A DNA stretch of 64,000 nucleotides from a virus. Both the position numbers and the translations under genes were made by a program. Numbering within the stretch: the first letter of the stretch is position 1; the number at the start of each line of letters is the position of its first letter. Where the stretch lies: IMG/VR virus record IMGVR_UViG_3300021197_001931, positions 62,001 through 126,000 of that record; one strand, 5' to 3'. The notes beneath the pieces are model-generated. The model was given only the letters and a program-made list of their open reading frames with translations. It ran no database searches and had not been told where the DNA came from. Of the stretch, positions 52,580 to 61,186 are shown piece by piece.

Positions 52580-53695
52580 ATGGCAAGAGCGAGAAAAGTA
52601 AAAACTGGTAAGTTGTCAATGGATGAGATGCGTGGCTTGATTAATAAGCAGGCTGGCTGCGAGGTGGCGTTTAATTTAAATGAGGATAATCCCACAGAGG
52701 TAGAGGAGTGGATCCCAACTGGATCTAGGTGGCTTGATTCTATTGTTTGTCGAGGGCGTCTGGCAGGTATCCCGGTCGGTAAAGTAATTGAAATTGCCGG
52801 ATTAGAGGCCACAGGCAAATCATATATGGCTGCCCAGGTAGCAGCCAATGCTCAAAAGATGGGGATTGATGTTTTCTACTTTGATTCTGAATCAGCAATT
52901 GATCCAACTTTTCTAGTTCGATCAGGATGTGATCTGGACAATATGATGTATGTTCAGGCCTCATCAGTTGAGTTTGTGTTAGAAACCATAGAGATGCTCT
53001 TGTCGTCTAATGACAATAAGATGTTATTTATCTGGGACTCTTTAGCATTAACACCAGCTATTAGTGATATTGAGGGTGATTTTAATCCTCAATCTTCAAT
53101 GGCCATGAAGGCTAGAATTTTGTCCAAAGGTATGGCCAAATTGACACAGCCGATTGCTAATTCGAAATCAACATTTCTTGTGCTTAACCAGCTAAAGTCA
53201 AACATTACTAGAGTGGCTGCTGAAGCTCTAACTACTCCATATGTTACTCCTGGTGGTAAGTCTATGATTTACGCCTACTCCCTTAGAATTTGGCTAACGG
53301 GCCGCAAAGCTAAGAAGAGTTTTGTAGTGGATGAGAATGGGTTTAGAGTCGGAAGTGAGGTAAAAGTAAAGTTAGAAAAATCAAGGTTTGGAACCCAAGG
53401 GAGACAGTGCACTTTCAAAATTCTTTGGGGAGACGAGATTGGTATTCAGGATGATGAAAGTCTCTTTGAAGCTATTAAGTCTTCAAAGTACCTAGATCAA
53501 CGTGGTGCCTGGTATGAGTTGGATATGGGCAACGATACCAAAGAAAAATTTCAATCATCAAAGTGGGTTGAACTTATGCAAAATGATTCGTTTAAGCAGA
53601 GAGTTCACAACATAATGGATGAAGAGATTATTTTTAATTTTGAAAAACGAGAGGGAAGCGCAGAGGACTACTATAATATTGATCCCGAAGAGTAG
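52580..53695 (+). CDS. uvsX: UvsX/RecA-type recombinase
   Basis: A 371-residue RecA-fold ATPase. Walker A GLEATGKS at about 74-81, YFDSESAID, Walker B MLFIWDSLAL near 149-156, and a LVLNQLKSNI DNA-binding-loop-proximal motif. Length is close to T4 UvsX (391). It would form filaments on ssDNA coated by gp32 and catalyse strand invasion for recombination-dependent replication. CTTGGAGGGATA precedes the ATG. Confidence 0.92.
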   Translation: MARARKVKTGKLSMDEMRGLINKQAGCEVAFNLNEDNPTEVEEWIPTGSRWLDSIVCRGRLAGIPVGKVIEIAGLEATGKSYMAAQVAANAQKMGIDVFYFDSESAIDPTFLVRSGCDLDNMMYVQASSVEFVLETIEMLLSSNDNKMLFIWDSLALTPAISDIEGDFNPQSSMAMKARILSKGMAKLTQPIANSKSTFLVLNQLKSNITRVAAEALTTPYVTPGGKSMIYAYSLRIWLTGRKAKKSFVVDENGFRVGSEVKVKLEKSRFGTQGRQCTFKILWGDEIGIQDDESLFEAIKSSKYLDQRGAWYELDMGNDTKEKFQSSKWVELMQNDSFKQRVHNIMDEEIIFNFEKREGSAEDYYNIDPEE

Positions 53696-53706
53696 TCTAA
53701 AAAGCG

Positions 53707-53735
53707 TTGACTTCACCCCCTCCTTGATGTATATT
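53707..53735 (+). promoter_or_regulatory. Sigma70-type promoter within a hairpin
   Basis: TTGACT (53707-53712), a 17-base spacer, and TATATT (53730-53735) match the host housekeeping promoter consensus in 5 of 6 bases each (TTGACA, TATAAT). The predicted start is near 53742. It would drive the downstream deaminase, exonuclease, helicase and reductase genes, independent of read-through from uvsX. Confidence 0.75.
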
Positions 53736-53756
53736 ACATGCATATCAAGGAGGGGG
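53716..53756 (+). other. 13-bp perfect inverted repeat covering promoter and ribosome site
   Basis: CCCCCTCCTTGAT (53716-53728) and ATCAAGGAGGGGG (53744-53756) are exact inverted copies with a 15-base loop holding the -10 box. The right arm contains the AAGGAGG ribosome site of the gene at 53758. Transcripts reading through from uvsX would fold and hide the site; transcripts from the internal promoter start after the left arm and leave it free. Confidence 0.85.
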
Positions 53757-53757
53757 C

Positions 53758-54153
53758 ATGGTTATTTCCGGCAGACACAAGAGACATATTAAGTTGGCCA
53801 AGAGGGTCGCATATCAGTCTGATTTCCACGAGTATCGTCATGGCGCAGTTCTGGTAAAGGGCAATCGTGTACTAAATACATCAGCAAACAAGAATAGCTA
53901 TAAGCTATGGGGACAAAGGTTCCGCCACCGTGATTGTGGATACGCTACCCATCACGCAGAACTTGGATGTATTCTTGGCGTCGACAGGTCTATCACCCAA
54001 GGTGCAACAGTTTATGTAGCCCGTATCGGCAAGAAGGGGGAGTTTAGAATGTCTAAGCCCTGTTCGATGTGCGAATCAGCCATGAGACACGTAGGCATCA
54101 AAAAGGTTGTATACACTGTTGATGAAGAAGAGATTGGTTCCTTTAAGCTATGA
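53758..54153 (+). CDS. Zinc-dependent deaminase, dCMP/cytidine deaminase-like
   Basis: A 131-residue protein with the deaminase zinc signature: H66-A-E68 in THHAELGC and P101-C102-x2-C105 in SKPCSMCESAMRH, in the correct order and spacing. It is shorter than T4 dCMP deaminase (193) and lacks its extra allosteric region. Likely substrates are dCMP or a cytidine nucleoside, providing dUMP for the ThyX encoded at 59641; RNA or DNA base deamination cannot be excluded. Its translation may be controlled by the hairpin at 53716-53756. Its stop overlaps the next ATG by 4 bases. Confidence 0.75.
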   Translation: MVISGRHKRHIKLAKRVAYQSDFHEYRHGAVLVKGNRVLNTSANKNSYKLWGQRFRHRDCGYATHHAELGCILGVDRSITQGATVYVARIGKKGEFRMSKPCSMCESAMRHVGIKKVVYTVDEEEIGSFKL

Positions 54154-55106
54154 AGAGAGTTTTGATAATCGATGGCCTCAATTCTTATTATAGAGCTTAT
54201 ATTTGTGACCCCAGTGTTTCATCCCATGGCCAGCCTATAGGGGGTATAAAGGGGTTTATCAAAATTCTACAGAGAATGTGCCGCGAGGTAAAACCTGATA
54301 GAATTGTAATTTGTTGGGATGGTCCTGGTGGGAGTAGAAAAAGGCGCACACAGAATAAAAACTATAAATCAGGAAGAAAGCCAATAAAGCTAAACAGAAA
54401 TATACATGTTTTGTCTGTGGACGAAGAGCTAGAAAACAAAGTCTGGCAACAAACAGAGCTAGTAGACATGTTAAACGATATGCCGGTAATTCAACTTTTA
54501 TTTCCAGAGGTTGAGGCTGACGATATTATAAGCTGTGTTGCTCAGGCACCGGTGTTCTCAGGTTGGCAAAAAATCATTGTATCGTCCGATAAAGACTTTA
54601 TTCAACTATGTGATGACGATGTAATACTTTACAGGCCGTCACAAAAACAAATTTTAAATAAGCCAAGAATTATCGAGACTTACGGAATTCATCCAACTAA
54701 TTTTGCCCTAGCTAGAGCTATCGCAGGAGACCCTAGCGACAACATAAAGGGCGTGCAAGGCGTGGGTTTAACCACAGTATCAAAAAGATTTGTTTTTCTG
54801 AAAGAGGAAAAGTCTTTTACTTTTAAAGACATATATGATTTTTGCGATGAAGTAGAGAAAAAACTTAAGGTTCATACGTCTATTTTAGAGAACAAAAAGG
54901 TAATAGAAAATAATTATAAACTGATGCAGCTTTACTCTCCATCGATATCGGTCCAGAGTAGAAAAAAAGTAAATTATATACTTGAGAACGCAGACTTGTC
55001 TTTTAATAAAACAGCCATTATGAAGACAATGTATGGAATAGGATTCGGCGAATTAAACTGGTCGGATCTTTCCACAACCTTAAGAAGAATTTCGGTTGAA
55101 AAGTAA
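54150..55106 (+). CDS. 5'-3' exonuclease / flap nuclease (PolA N-domain, T4 RNase H-like)
   Basis: A 318-residue FEN-family nuclease. Metal-binding acids appear in LIIDGLNSYYRAY (D8), VICWDGPGGSRKR, PEVEADDIIS, VSSDKDFIQL and AGDPSDNIKG, and a helix-hairpin-helix GVQGVGLTTV follows. It would remove RNA primers and trim flaps. In bacterial Pol I this domain is fused to the polymerase; here it is encoded apart from the short family A polymerase at 49710. It overlaps the deaminase gene by 4 bases. Confidence 0.9.
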   Translation: MKRVLIIDGLNSYYRAYICDPSVSSHGQPIGGIKGFIKILQRMCREVKPDRIVICWDGPGGSRKRRTQNKNYKSGRKPIKLNRNIHVLSVDEELENKVWQQTELVDMLNDMPVIQLLFPEVEADDIISCVAQAPVFSGWQKIIVSSDKDFIQLCDDDVILYRPSQKQILNKPRIIETYGIHPTNFALARAIAGDPSDNIKGVQGVGLTTVSKRFVFLKEEKSFTFKDIYDFCDEVEKKLKVHTSILENKKVIENNYKLMQLYSPSISVQSRKKVNYILENADLSFNKTAIMKTMYGIGFGELNWSDLSTTLRRISVEK

Positions 55107-55140
55107 TAAATTTTGTGACATAGTATAAACAGGGGATCAA

Positions 55141-56523
55141 ATGAAGTTTAATGAGAAGGCCGATTTTAGTCGGTTTGGTAAGTCGTTTCAAGAAAGTTTG
55201 TGCCAACTTGTGTTGCAAGATAGGCCGTTTGCGGATCAAATCTCTGAGGTCCTTGATTACAGCTTCTTTGAGCTGAAATACCTTCAGACATTCGTAAGAA
55301 AGATATTTTCTTATCGTAACAAGTATGGGGTTCACCCTTCTAGTAAAATTATGATGACTATTTTGCGTTCTGACCTTGAGAACGAGACTGAGATAGTTCA
55401 AAAGCAAATTAGAGATTATTTTGCTAGGATTTATGAACAGGAAATCCAAGACTCGGATTATATTAAAGATACCTCTCTAGAATTTTGTAAGAAGCAGAAA
55501 CTTAAAGAGGCAATGCTTAAGTCTGTAGAACTGCTACAAAATTCTTCTTTTGAGGAGATTGCTAGTACAATCAACGAGGCCCTTCGTCTGGGGTCAGATA
55601 ATAATTTTGGTTATGATTATTTAAAAGACTTTGAGCAGAGATTCCTTTTTAAGGCACGAAACCCTATTGCTACTGGCTGGAAGGAAATGGATAATATCGT
55701 AAAAGATGGCCTTGGAAAGGGCGAGCTTGGTGTCGTAATCGCCCCTACTGGGGCTGGAAAGTCAATGGCCCTTGTTCATATTGGAGCCCAAGCAGTTAAG
55801 GCTGGCAAAACGGTCGTTTACTATACTTTGGAGCTTCAAGACACTGTGGTTGGCACTAGATTTGATAGTTGCATAACCGGACTGCCGCTGAATGATCTCA
55901 GGCCGTTGAAGGAAGAAGTGTTTGAGATGGTAAAGGATCTGCCTGGCAAACTTATCATCAAGGAATATCCAACAAGGTCTGCGAGCACAAACACGCTAAA
56001 AACACACATTGAAAAGTTGAAGAATCGAGATATTCATGTAGACATGGTAATTGTAGATTACGCAGACCTTCTTCGACCAGTTAATATCCGAAAAGAAAGA
56101 AGGCACGAACTTGAGAATCTTTATGAAGATTTGCGAGGGATGGCACAAGAGTTTAAATTTTGTGTCTGGACAGCTTCACAAACAAATCGTTCTGGGTTAA
56201 ACTCGGAAATCATCACAATGGAGTCAATATCAGAGGCGTTCAACAAATGCTTTGTTGCAGACTTTATTTTCTCCATCTCTCGCACTATTCAAGACAAGGC
56301 AGTGAATGGGGGTAGAGTATTTGTTGCTAAAAATAGAAATGGGCCAGATGGGATTGTTTTTCCGATATTCATGGATACATCAAATGTCTGCATTAAAGTT
56401 TTGCCTCAATTGGCAGAAGAAAACTTAAATGGAACAAACGCTCCATCATCAAAGGAACAATCGCAAGTTCTTTACGAAAAGTATAAGAAGTTCAAGAAGG
56501 GATCAAATGTAAATGTACAATGA
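55141..56523 (+). CDS. Replicative DNA helicase (DnaB / gp41-like)
   Basis: A 460-residue RecA-fold hexameric helicase. Walker A APTGAGKS at about 201-208, followed by YYTLELQDTVVGTRFDS, Walker B MVIVDYADLL near 302, and ASQTNRSG, a DnaB-type motif 3. The N-terminal ~170 residues form the helical domain that contacts primase. Length matches T4 gp41 (475). It partners with the primase at 7286. The gene ends inside the reductase gene with an 11-base overlap. Confidence 0.92.
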   Translation: MKFNEKADFSRFGKSFQESLCQLVLQDRPFADQISEVLDYSFFELKYLQTFVRKIFSYRNKYGVHPSSKIMMTILRSDLENETEIVQKQIRDYFARIYEQEIQDSDYIKDTSLEFCKKQKLKEAMLKSVELLQNSSFEEIASTINEALRLGSDNNFGYDYLKDFEQRFLFKARNPIATGWKEMDNIVKDGLGKGELGVVIAPTGAGKSMALVHIGAQAVKAGKTVVYYTLELQDTVVGTRFDSCITGLPLNDLRPLKEEVFEMVKDLPGKLIIKEYPTRSASTNTLKTHIEKLKNRDIHVDMVIVDYADLLRPVNIRKERRHELENLYEDLRGMAQEFKFCVWTASQTNRSGLNSEIITMESISEAFNKCFVADFIFSISRTIQDKAVNGGRVFVAKNRNGPDGIVFPIFMDTSNVCIKVLPQLAEENLNGTNAPSSKEQSQVLYEKYKKFKKGSNVNVQ

Positions 56524-58939
56524 AGAAGAAGTAAGAGAGAAAACTCTAGAATATTTTAATGGAGATGAGTTAGCCACTAATGTTTTTATGACAAAGTATT
56601 GTCTCAAAAACAAACAAAGCCAATTTACAGAGCTATCTCCTGACGACATGCACATTCGCATGGCAAAGGAGTTTTCTAGAATTGAAGAAAAATTTGGTGG
56701 CCCCTCCGCCCTCTCTTATGATAAAATTTATGAACTCTTAAAGGGATTTAATAAAGTGGTTCCGCAAGGGTCGCCAATGATGGGTATTGGAAATAATCAT
56801 GTTAATGTTTCTCTCTCAAATTGTGTCGTGGTGGACAGCCCAGCTGATAACGTTTCTTCCATCATGGATGCTGGTAAGCACCTCGCCAATCTATTTAAAC
56901 GGCGTTGTGGTGTTGGGCTTGACCTTTCTAATCTACGGCCACAAGACACTCCTGTCAATAACTCGGCTGGTACGACTACTGGCGCTTGGAGCTTTGCTGA
57001 TTTCTATTCTTACGTTTGTCGTATGATTGGCCAGAATGGTCGCCGTGGAGCACTGATGATTAGTCTTGACGTGCGCCATCCTGATGTTTTTGAATTTATT
57101 AAAATGAAGCATGACCTTGCAAAGGTCACTGGGGCAAATGTATCTGTTCGCATTACTGACGACTTTATGAGGGCGGTGATGGAGGATGGTAATTACCACC
57201 TTCATTTCCCAGTGGGTTCGCCTAATCCAACATATACTACGATTGTTAAGGCAAAAGAGGTGTGGCAAGAAATTGTTGAGTCTGCAACAAAAACAGCAGA
57301 ACCGGGTATCCTAATGTGGGACAACATAACAAAAAACCTACCAGCAGAAGCCTATGCTGACCAGGGCTTTAAAACCTTGACAACTAATCCGTGCGGAGAG
57401 ATCCCTCTCTCGGCCTACGATAGTTGCCGCCTTATTTCTGTAAATCTAAAAAACTTTGTAAGGGACCGATGGACGGACCACGCTACATTTGATTTTAAAG
57501 AATTTGCATCTATTGTCAGAAGTGCAATGAGATTGTCAGACGACCTTGTTGAACTAGAAATTGAAAAACTTAATAACATTTTAAACAAAGCTGACACACA
57601 AGATGAGAAAGATCTTTGGACGAATCTGCTAAATGCATGCCAGAACGGTCGTCGCACGGGATTGGGTACTCACGGGCTTGCTGACGCTATTGCCAACTTG
57701 GGCTTTGCTTATGATTCACCAGAGGCATTAGAGATCATTGATAAGATATATGAAACTTTAAAGATTAATGCTTACGGCGAAAGTGTGAATCTCTCTAAAG
57801 AAAGGGGCTCTTTCCCAATTTTTGACTGGGATACAGAAAAGGATAATAATTTCATTTCCTCTCTCCCCGCCGAACTAAGAGAAGCTATTAAAGAATTTGG
57901 ACGGAGAAATATTTCTATTTTGACCAATGCTCCTACTGGCAGTGTGTCAATCATGTCCCAAACAAGCTCCGGACTAGAGCCAGTATTTAGAAACTCTTAT
58001 ACTCGACGTCGAAAGCTCTCTCACAATGATACAAACGAGGTTGCCGACTTTGTTGATGAATTGGGAGATGGCTGGAAAGAATTTAAAGTGTTTCACCATA
58101 ACGTAGCAGAATATTTAGCTGAGTTTGGACTATCTGACATCGATGTACCACCTTTCTTCACTGAGAGTGATGGAATTGATTGGCAACAGAGAGTAAATAT
58201 CCAAGCAGTTATTCAGCGCCATATTGACCACTCGATTAGCTCCACTATTAATCTTCCAAAGGGAACTTCTCCTGATGTTGTTGCCGAGCTATATTTGGAG
58301 GGGTGGCGCCGTGGCTTAAAAGGAGTTACAGTTTATGTAGATGGTTCTCGCTCTGGCGTACTCGTTACTGAAACAGATGCAAAGCAAGAGGACTTTCCTC
58401 AACACAGCGCTCCTAAGAGGCCCAAAGAGCTTCCTTGTGATATTCACCACACAACTATCGGTGGCGAAAAATGGGTATTCCTAGTAGGGCTTTGGGAGGG
58501 AAAGCCGTATGAAGTTATGGGTGGATTGGCAAACTTGATTGAAATCCCAAGGAAATACAAGACTGGAACACTTGTCAAACATCCACGAAAAACAATGAAT
58601 TCTGTATATGATTTGAAATTTGGGGCAGACGAAGATGAAGTATTGATTAAAAATGTTGTAAAGGTTTTTGATAACCCTAACAATTCAATCTTCACTAGAA
58701 TGATCTCACTATCGCTAAGACACGGAGCAAAAATTAACTATGTTGTGGAGCAGCTTCAAAAAAATAGAGAAAGTGATATGTTTAGTTTTTCTAGATGTAT
58801 TGCTCGTACTCTCAAGAATTATATCAAGGATGGAGAACGGGCTTCTGAAAAGACTTGCCCCTCGTGTGGCTCCGAAGGATTGATCTATGTGGAGGGTTGT
58901 GCAACTTGCACCAGTTGCGGATATGCAAAATGTGGTTAA
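56513..58939 (+). CDS. nrdJ-like: Adenosylcobalamin-dependent (class II) ribonucleotide reductase
   Basis: An 808-residue class II reductase. Substrate-site and radical residues appear in GAWSFADFYSYV and NPCGEIPL (292-299, C294), with NAPTGSVSIMSQTSSGLEP in the barrel, and a C-terminal zinc/redox tail (CPSCG, CATCTSCGYAKCG). No separate small subunit is needed: the enzyme uses vitamin B12, so the host must supply or import cobalamin. It converts ribonucleotides to deoxyribonucleotides for phage DNA and works with the deaminase and ThyX. No intein or split is seen. Confidence 0.93.
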   Translation: MYNEEEVREKTLEYFNGDELATNVFMTKYCLKNKQSQFTELSPDDMHIRMAKEFSRIEEKFGGPSALSYDKIYELLKGFNKVVPQGSPMMGIGNNHVNVSLSNCVVVDSPADNVSSIMDAGKHLANLFKRRCGVGLDLSNLRPQDTPVNNSAGTTTGAWSFADFYSYVCRMIGQNGRRGALMISLDVRHPDVFEFIKMKHDLAKVTGANVSVRITDDFMRAVMEDGNYHLHFPVGSPNPTYTTIVKAKEVWQEIVESATKTAEPGILMWDNITKNLPAEAYADQGFKTLTTNPCGEIPLSAYDSCRLISVNLKNFVRDRWTDHATFDFKEFASIVRSAMRLSDDLVELEIEKLNNILNKADTQDEKDLWTNLLNACQNGRRTGLGTHGLADAIANLGFAYDSPEALEIIDKIYETLKINAYGESVNLSKERGSFPIFDWDTEKDNNFISSLPAELREAIKEFGRRNISILTNAPTGSVSIMSQTSSGLEPVFRNSYTRRRKLSHNDTNEVADFVDELGDGWKEFKVFHHNVAEYLAEFGLSDIDVPPFFTESDGIDWQQRVNIQAVIQRHIDHSISSTINLPKGTSPDVVAELYLEGWRRGLKGVTVYVDGSRSGVLVTETDAKQEDFPQHSAPKRPKELPCDIHHTTIGGEKWVFLVGLWEGKPYEVMGGLANLIEIPRKYKTGTLVKHPRKTMNSVYDLKFGADEDEVLIKNVVKVFDNPNNSIFTRMISLSLRHGAKINYVVEQLQKNRESDMFSFSRCIARTLKNYIKDGERASEKTCPSCGSEGLIYVEGCATCTSCGYAKCG

Positions 58940-58964
58940 GTTAGGCTAATCAATTTGCTATAAT
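58936..58964 (+). promoter_or_regulatory. Possible sigma70-type promoter before the 58981 gene
   Basis: A perfect TATAAT (58959-58964) lies 17 bases after TTAAGT (58936-58941), a poor -35 box with three matches. Transcription would begin near 58971, leaving almost no room before the GAGGAG site. It may be an accidental match. Confidence 0.4.
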
Positions 58965-58980
58965 GCGAGAGGAGAAGCAA

Positions 58981-59202
58981 ATGAGATTTAATCACTTATT
59001 ACCACGTCATCTTTCCGAGGGCCATTGCCCCGGAACAAAAAAAGTACATAGATGGAAGCCGGTGTCCATTACTGCCACGCAGGGGGACTATATGAGTGTC
59101 AGCTTTGTGTGCAGTAATTGCAAAGAAAGAGCTGCCAATTTTATAACCTGTGAGCAATATAAGATGCATGCAGAAAAACTAGAAAAGGAGTGTGAATTAT
59201 AA
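58981..59202 (+). CDS. Small zinc-binding protein of unknown function
   Basis: A 73-residue protein from ATG 58981, chosen over the in-frame ATG at 58963 because AGGAG lies 6 bases upstream and the earlier ATG overlaps a TATAAT box. GHCPGTKKVHRW and VCSNCKERA supply cysteines and histidines for one zinc site. The last base of its stop is the first base of the GroES-like gene region. Function unknown; it is encoded with nucleotide and chaperone genes. Confidence 0.5.
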   Translation: MRFNHLLPRHLSEGHCPGTKKVHRWKPVSITATQGDYMSVSFVCSNCKERAANFITCEQYKMHAEKLEKECEL

Positions 59203-59483
59203 TGTTAGAGCCAAGAAATCGTCATATTGTTGTTATTCCAAAAGAGGAACAAAACCAAGAGGAGGAGAGGGCAGTATTGTTACCTGAAAATTACCGTAAG
59301 CCACAGTCCGAACACACTGTTGTGTCCGTTGTTTCAGCAGCCCCTGATGTGTCCCAATTAGTAATGGCTGGCGATACTGTTGTTGTTGATAGGTCAATGC
59401 TAAAAGAGATCTCACTTGACGGATCAACATACCATTTAATCCTAGAAAATTATATTCTTGGAATTGTTCAAGCAGAGGTATAA
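59202..59483 (+). CDS. GroES-like co-chaperonin (gp31-like)
   Basis: A 93-residue protein with the GroES barrel pattern: LEPRNRHIVVIP start, a long charged region in place of the mobile loop (EEQNQEEERAVLLPENYRKP), GDTVVVDRSMLKEISLDG, and a closing YHLILENYILGIVQ strand. Length matches GroES (97). T4 gp31 replaces host GroES to fold the capsid protein; a similar use with host GroEL is likely, since no GroEL is encoded here. It is embedded in the nucleotide metabolism operon. Confidence 0.7.
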   Translation: MLEPRNRHIVVIPKEEQNQEEERAVLLPENYRKPQSEHTVVSVVSAAPDVSQLVMAGDTVVVDRSMLKEISLDGSTYHLILENYILGIVQAEV

Positions 59484-59644
59484 TGGCAAAGACAATTAAA
59501 GAACTAGCCGACTCAATCAGTAAGCGTGCAGTTATGTTGAGTGAGCCAAATAGGACTAGAAAGTCCCTTTGGCATCATAAAAATATGATTAAGCTAGAGA
59601 TAAAAAAAATACAAGAAATTATTAGTGCTACGGAGGATCAATGA
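59483..59644 (+). CDS. Small basic protein of unknown function
   Basis: A 53-residue protein (MAKTIKELADSISKRAVMLS, ending ISATEDQ) reading from ATG 59483, overlapping the GroES-like stop (TAATG), to TGA 59642-59644, overlapping the ThyX ATG (ATGA). It is Lys-rich and helical. Both ends are translationally coupled to neighbours, which supports it being real. An ACGGAGGA for thyX lies within its end. Confidence 0.55.
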   Translation: MAKTIKELADSISKRAVMLSEPNRTRKSLWHHKNMIKLEIKKIQEIISATEDQ

Positions 59645-60363
59645 GTAAGAGTATTGAGCTTTTTGGTGATGGCATCGGAAAGGTTGAGTACGTTCAACAT
59701 ATGGGCGAGGACATCACAGTTGTTAATTCAGCAAGAGTTTCTTTTGGAAAACAAAAAGAATTTGTCGATGATAAAGATAAGAAGCTAATTAAGTATCTTA
59801 TTAGGCACCGCCACACCTCAACTTTGGAGCATAACAGTGTCACTTTCCGTTTTTGCGTTCCTTTATTTATTCGTAGTCAGCACCACCGTCATCGCACTTG
59901 GTCGTATAATGAAATCTCCAGGCGATACACTGATGTCAACCTCAGCTTTTATGAACCATTGGCTTTCAGGACACAGCATAAGTCAAATCGACAAGCATCG
60001 AACGCAGAAGAACTAGTCGATCCAGATATTTACCATTCTCACCCAGAGATGACTCATCCGGTAAAATCCTCTGCCTCAACCTTGGTGAAAAAGCATCACA
60101 AAGATGCTTTGGATTTGTTTGATAGCCTCCTTGCGTCTGGAGTTTGCCGAGAGCAAGCACGAGGGGTTTTGCCACAAAATCTATATACCGAATACTACGG
60201 CACGGTTAATCTTAGTAATCTTTTAAAATTTATTGATTTACGAACTCACGACGGGGCACAGTGGGAAATACAACAGGTCGCTAAAGCGTGTCTGGAAATC
60301 GCCACTGACTTATGGCCAATTACGGTGGGTGCATACAGAGAAATAAGGCATGCAGAGGATTAG
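59641..60363 (+). CDS. thyX: Flavin-dependent thymidylate synthase ThyX
   Basis: A 240-residue enzyme with the ThyX signature RHR-x7-S at R83-H84-R85 ... S93 (RHRTWSYNEISRRY), VNSARVSFGK near the N-terminus, and SGVCREQARGVLP, which carries the dUMP-binding Arg. It methylates dUMP to dTMP using methylene-tetrahydrofolate, NADPH and FAD. ACGGAGGA precedes the ATG. Together with the reductase and the deaminase it forms a deoxynucleotide supply module. The end overlaps the next gene by 14 bases. Confidence 0.95.
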   Translation: MSKSIELFGDGIGKVEYVQHMGEDITVVNSARVSFGKQKEFVDDKDKKLIKYLIRHRHTSTLEHNSVTFRFCVPLFIRSQHHRHRTWSYNEISRRYTDVNLSFYEPLAFRTQHKSNRQASNAEELVDPDIYHSHPEMTHPVKSSASTLVKKHHKDALDLFDSLLASGVCREQARGVLPQNLYTEYYGTVNLSNLLKFIDLRTHDGAQWEIQQVAKACLEIATDLWPITVGAYREIRHAED

Positions 60364-61186
60364 GGATCATCTATATAAATTTGATGATTTGGTATTAGGC
60401 GGGACACTTCCTGCATTCCTGTATGCATATTGCAATAGCTTGCCGGTCCTATACGTTGATAAAAAAATTCCTCTTAGATTCGAAGTATCTAATAATAACA
60501 TTTTTGACAACGTTGACAAGGTAGGCCTATGGAATAGGCTTGGGGCTTTCTTGTCTCTGGCTGGGCTGCTTCCCTTTTCTGATAAGCTAACTGGCTTTAG
60601 GATACTTGAAAAAAACTATGCAGAAGCGTATACAGATTCTAGAAAGATAAAAATCTCATTTAATCGTCTTTTAATTTTTGATGAAGATAAAATACAGGGA
60701 CTAGAATCGCCTGTATTTAAGGCAAAGAGAGAATATAAAGTTTATGATTGGCTGATTACAAGGGGAATGTCTAGGCACCAGACAGAGTTACTAGAGTCGG
60801 GTGACAACTTTGTTAAGCAGGTACTTTTCTACCCCTCAGAGAGAAAGGGCACGCAAAAGACAACTAGAGATATGGTTGCGGTGTCTTACTTAACAGAGGA
60901 GCAGATAAACGATTTGGATTATTCAGAGAATTATGCTAGATTAAAAGCAAAGAACATGATGAAAGAGGCTGGCCTTCGTGGCTATTCAAATGGTTTTAGT
61001 AAAATAAAGCAGGCGACTCAGTATTATGCGATTGTATTAGAACACGACCGAAGAGAAGTAAAAACTGTAGGTAGGGACATTTATAAAAATACTGATACAA
61101 TCCTTCACAATGTCTGCAAAGAAGAGGAGATAAACATTGAGTATGTAAGCTCCCAATTGCAAACAATTAATAGACGGCTATGTTAA
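60350..61186 (+). CDS. Protein of unknown function with possible Rossmann-like N-terminus
   Basis: A 278-residue protein. The N-terminus DLVLGGTLPAFLYAYCNSLP (residues 13-32), followed by LYVDKK, resembles a beta-alpha-beta dinucleotide-binding start, but the GxGxxG pattern is incomplete. The rest is charged and helical, with SRHQTELLESGDNF and a DMVAVSYLTEEQI strand. It overlaps thyX by 14 bases and the next gene by 7, so it is probably in the same operon. It may be a nucleotide- or flavin-binding accessory protein; function not assigned. Confidence 0.5.
   Translation: MQRIRDHLYKFDDLVLGGTLPAFLYAYCNSLPVLYVDKKIPLRFEVSNNNIFDNVDKVGLWNRLGAFLSLAGLLPFSDKLTGFRILEKNYAEAYTDSRKIKISFNRLLIFDEDKIQGLESPVFKAKREYKVYDWLITRGMSRHQTELLESGDNFVKQVLFYPSERKGTQKTTRDMVAVSYLTEEQINDLDYSENYARLKAKNMMKEAGLRGYSNGFSKIKQATQYYAIVLEHDRREVKTVGRDIYKNTDTILHNVCKEEEINIEYVSSQLQTINRRLC

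Noticed and set aside
53716-53756. The 13-bp hairpin as a Rho-independent terminator for uvsX
   Set aside because: There is no U-tract after the right arm (GGGGGC then ATG), and it overlaps a good promoter and the ribosome site, so a translational role fits better.
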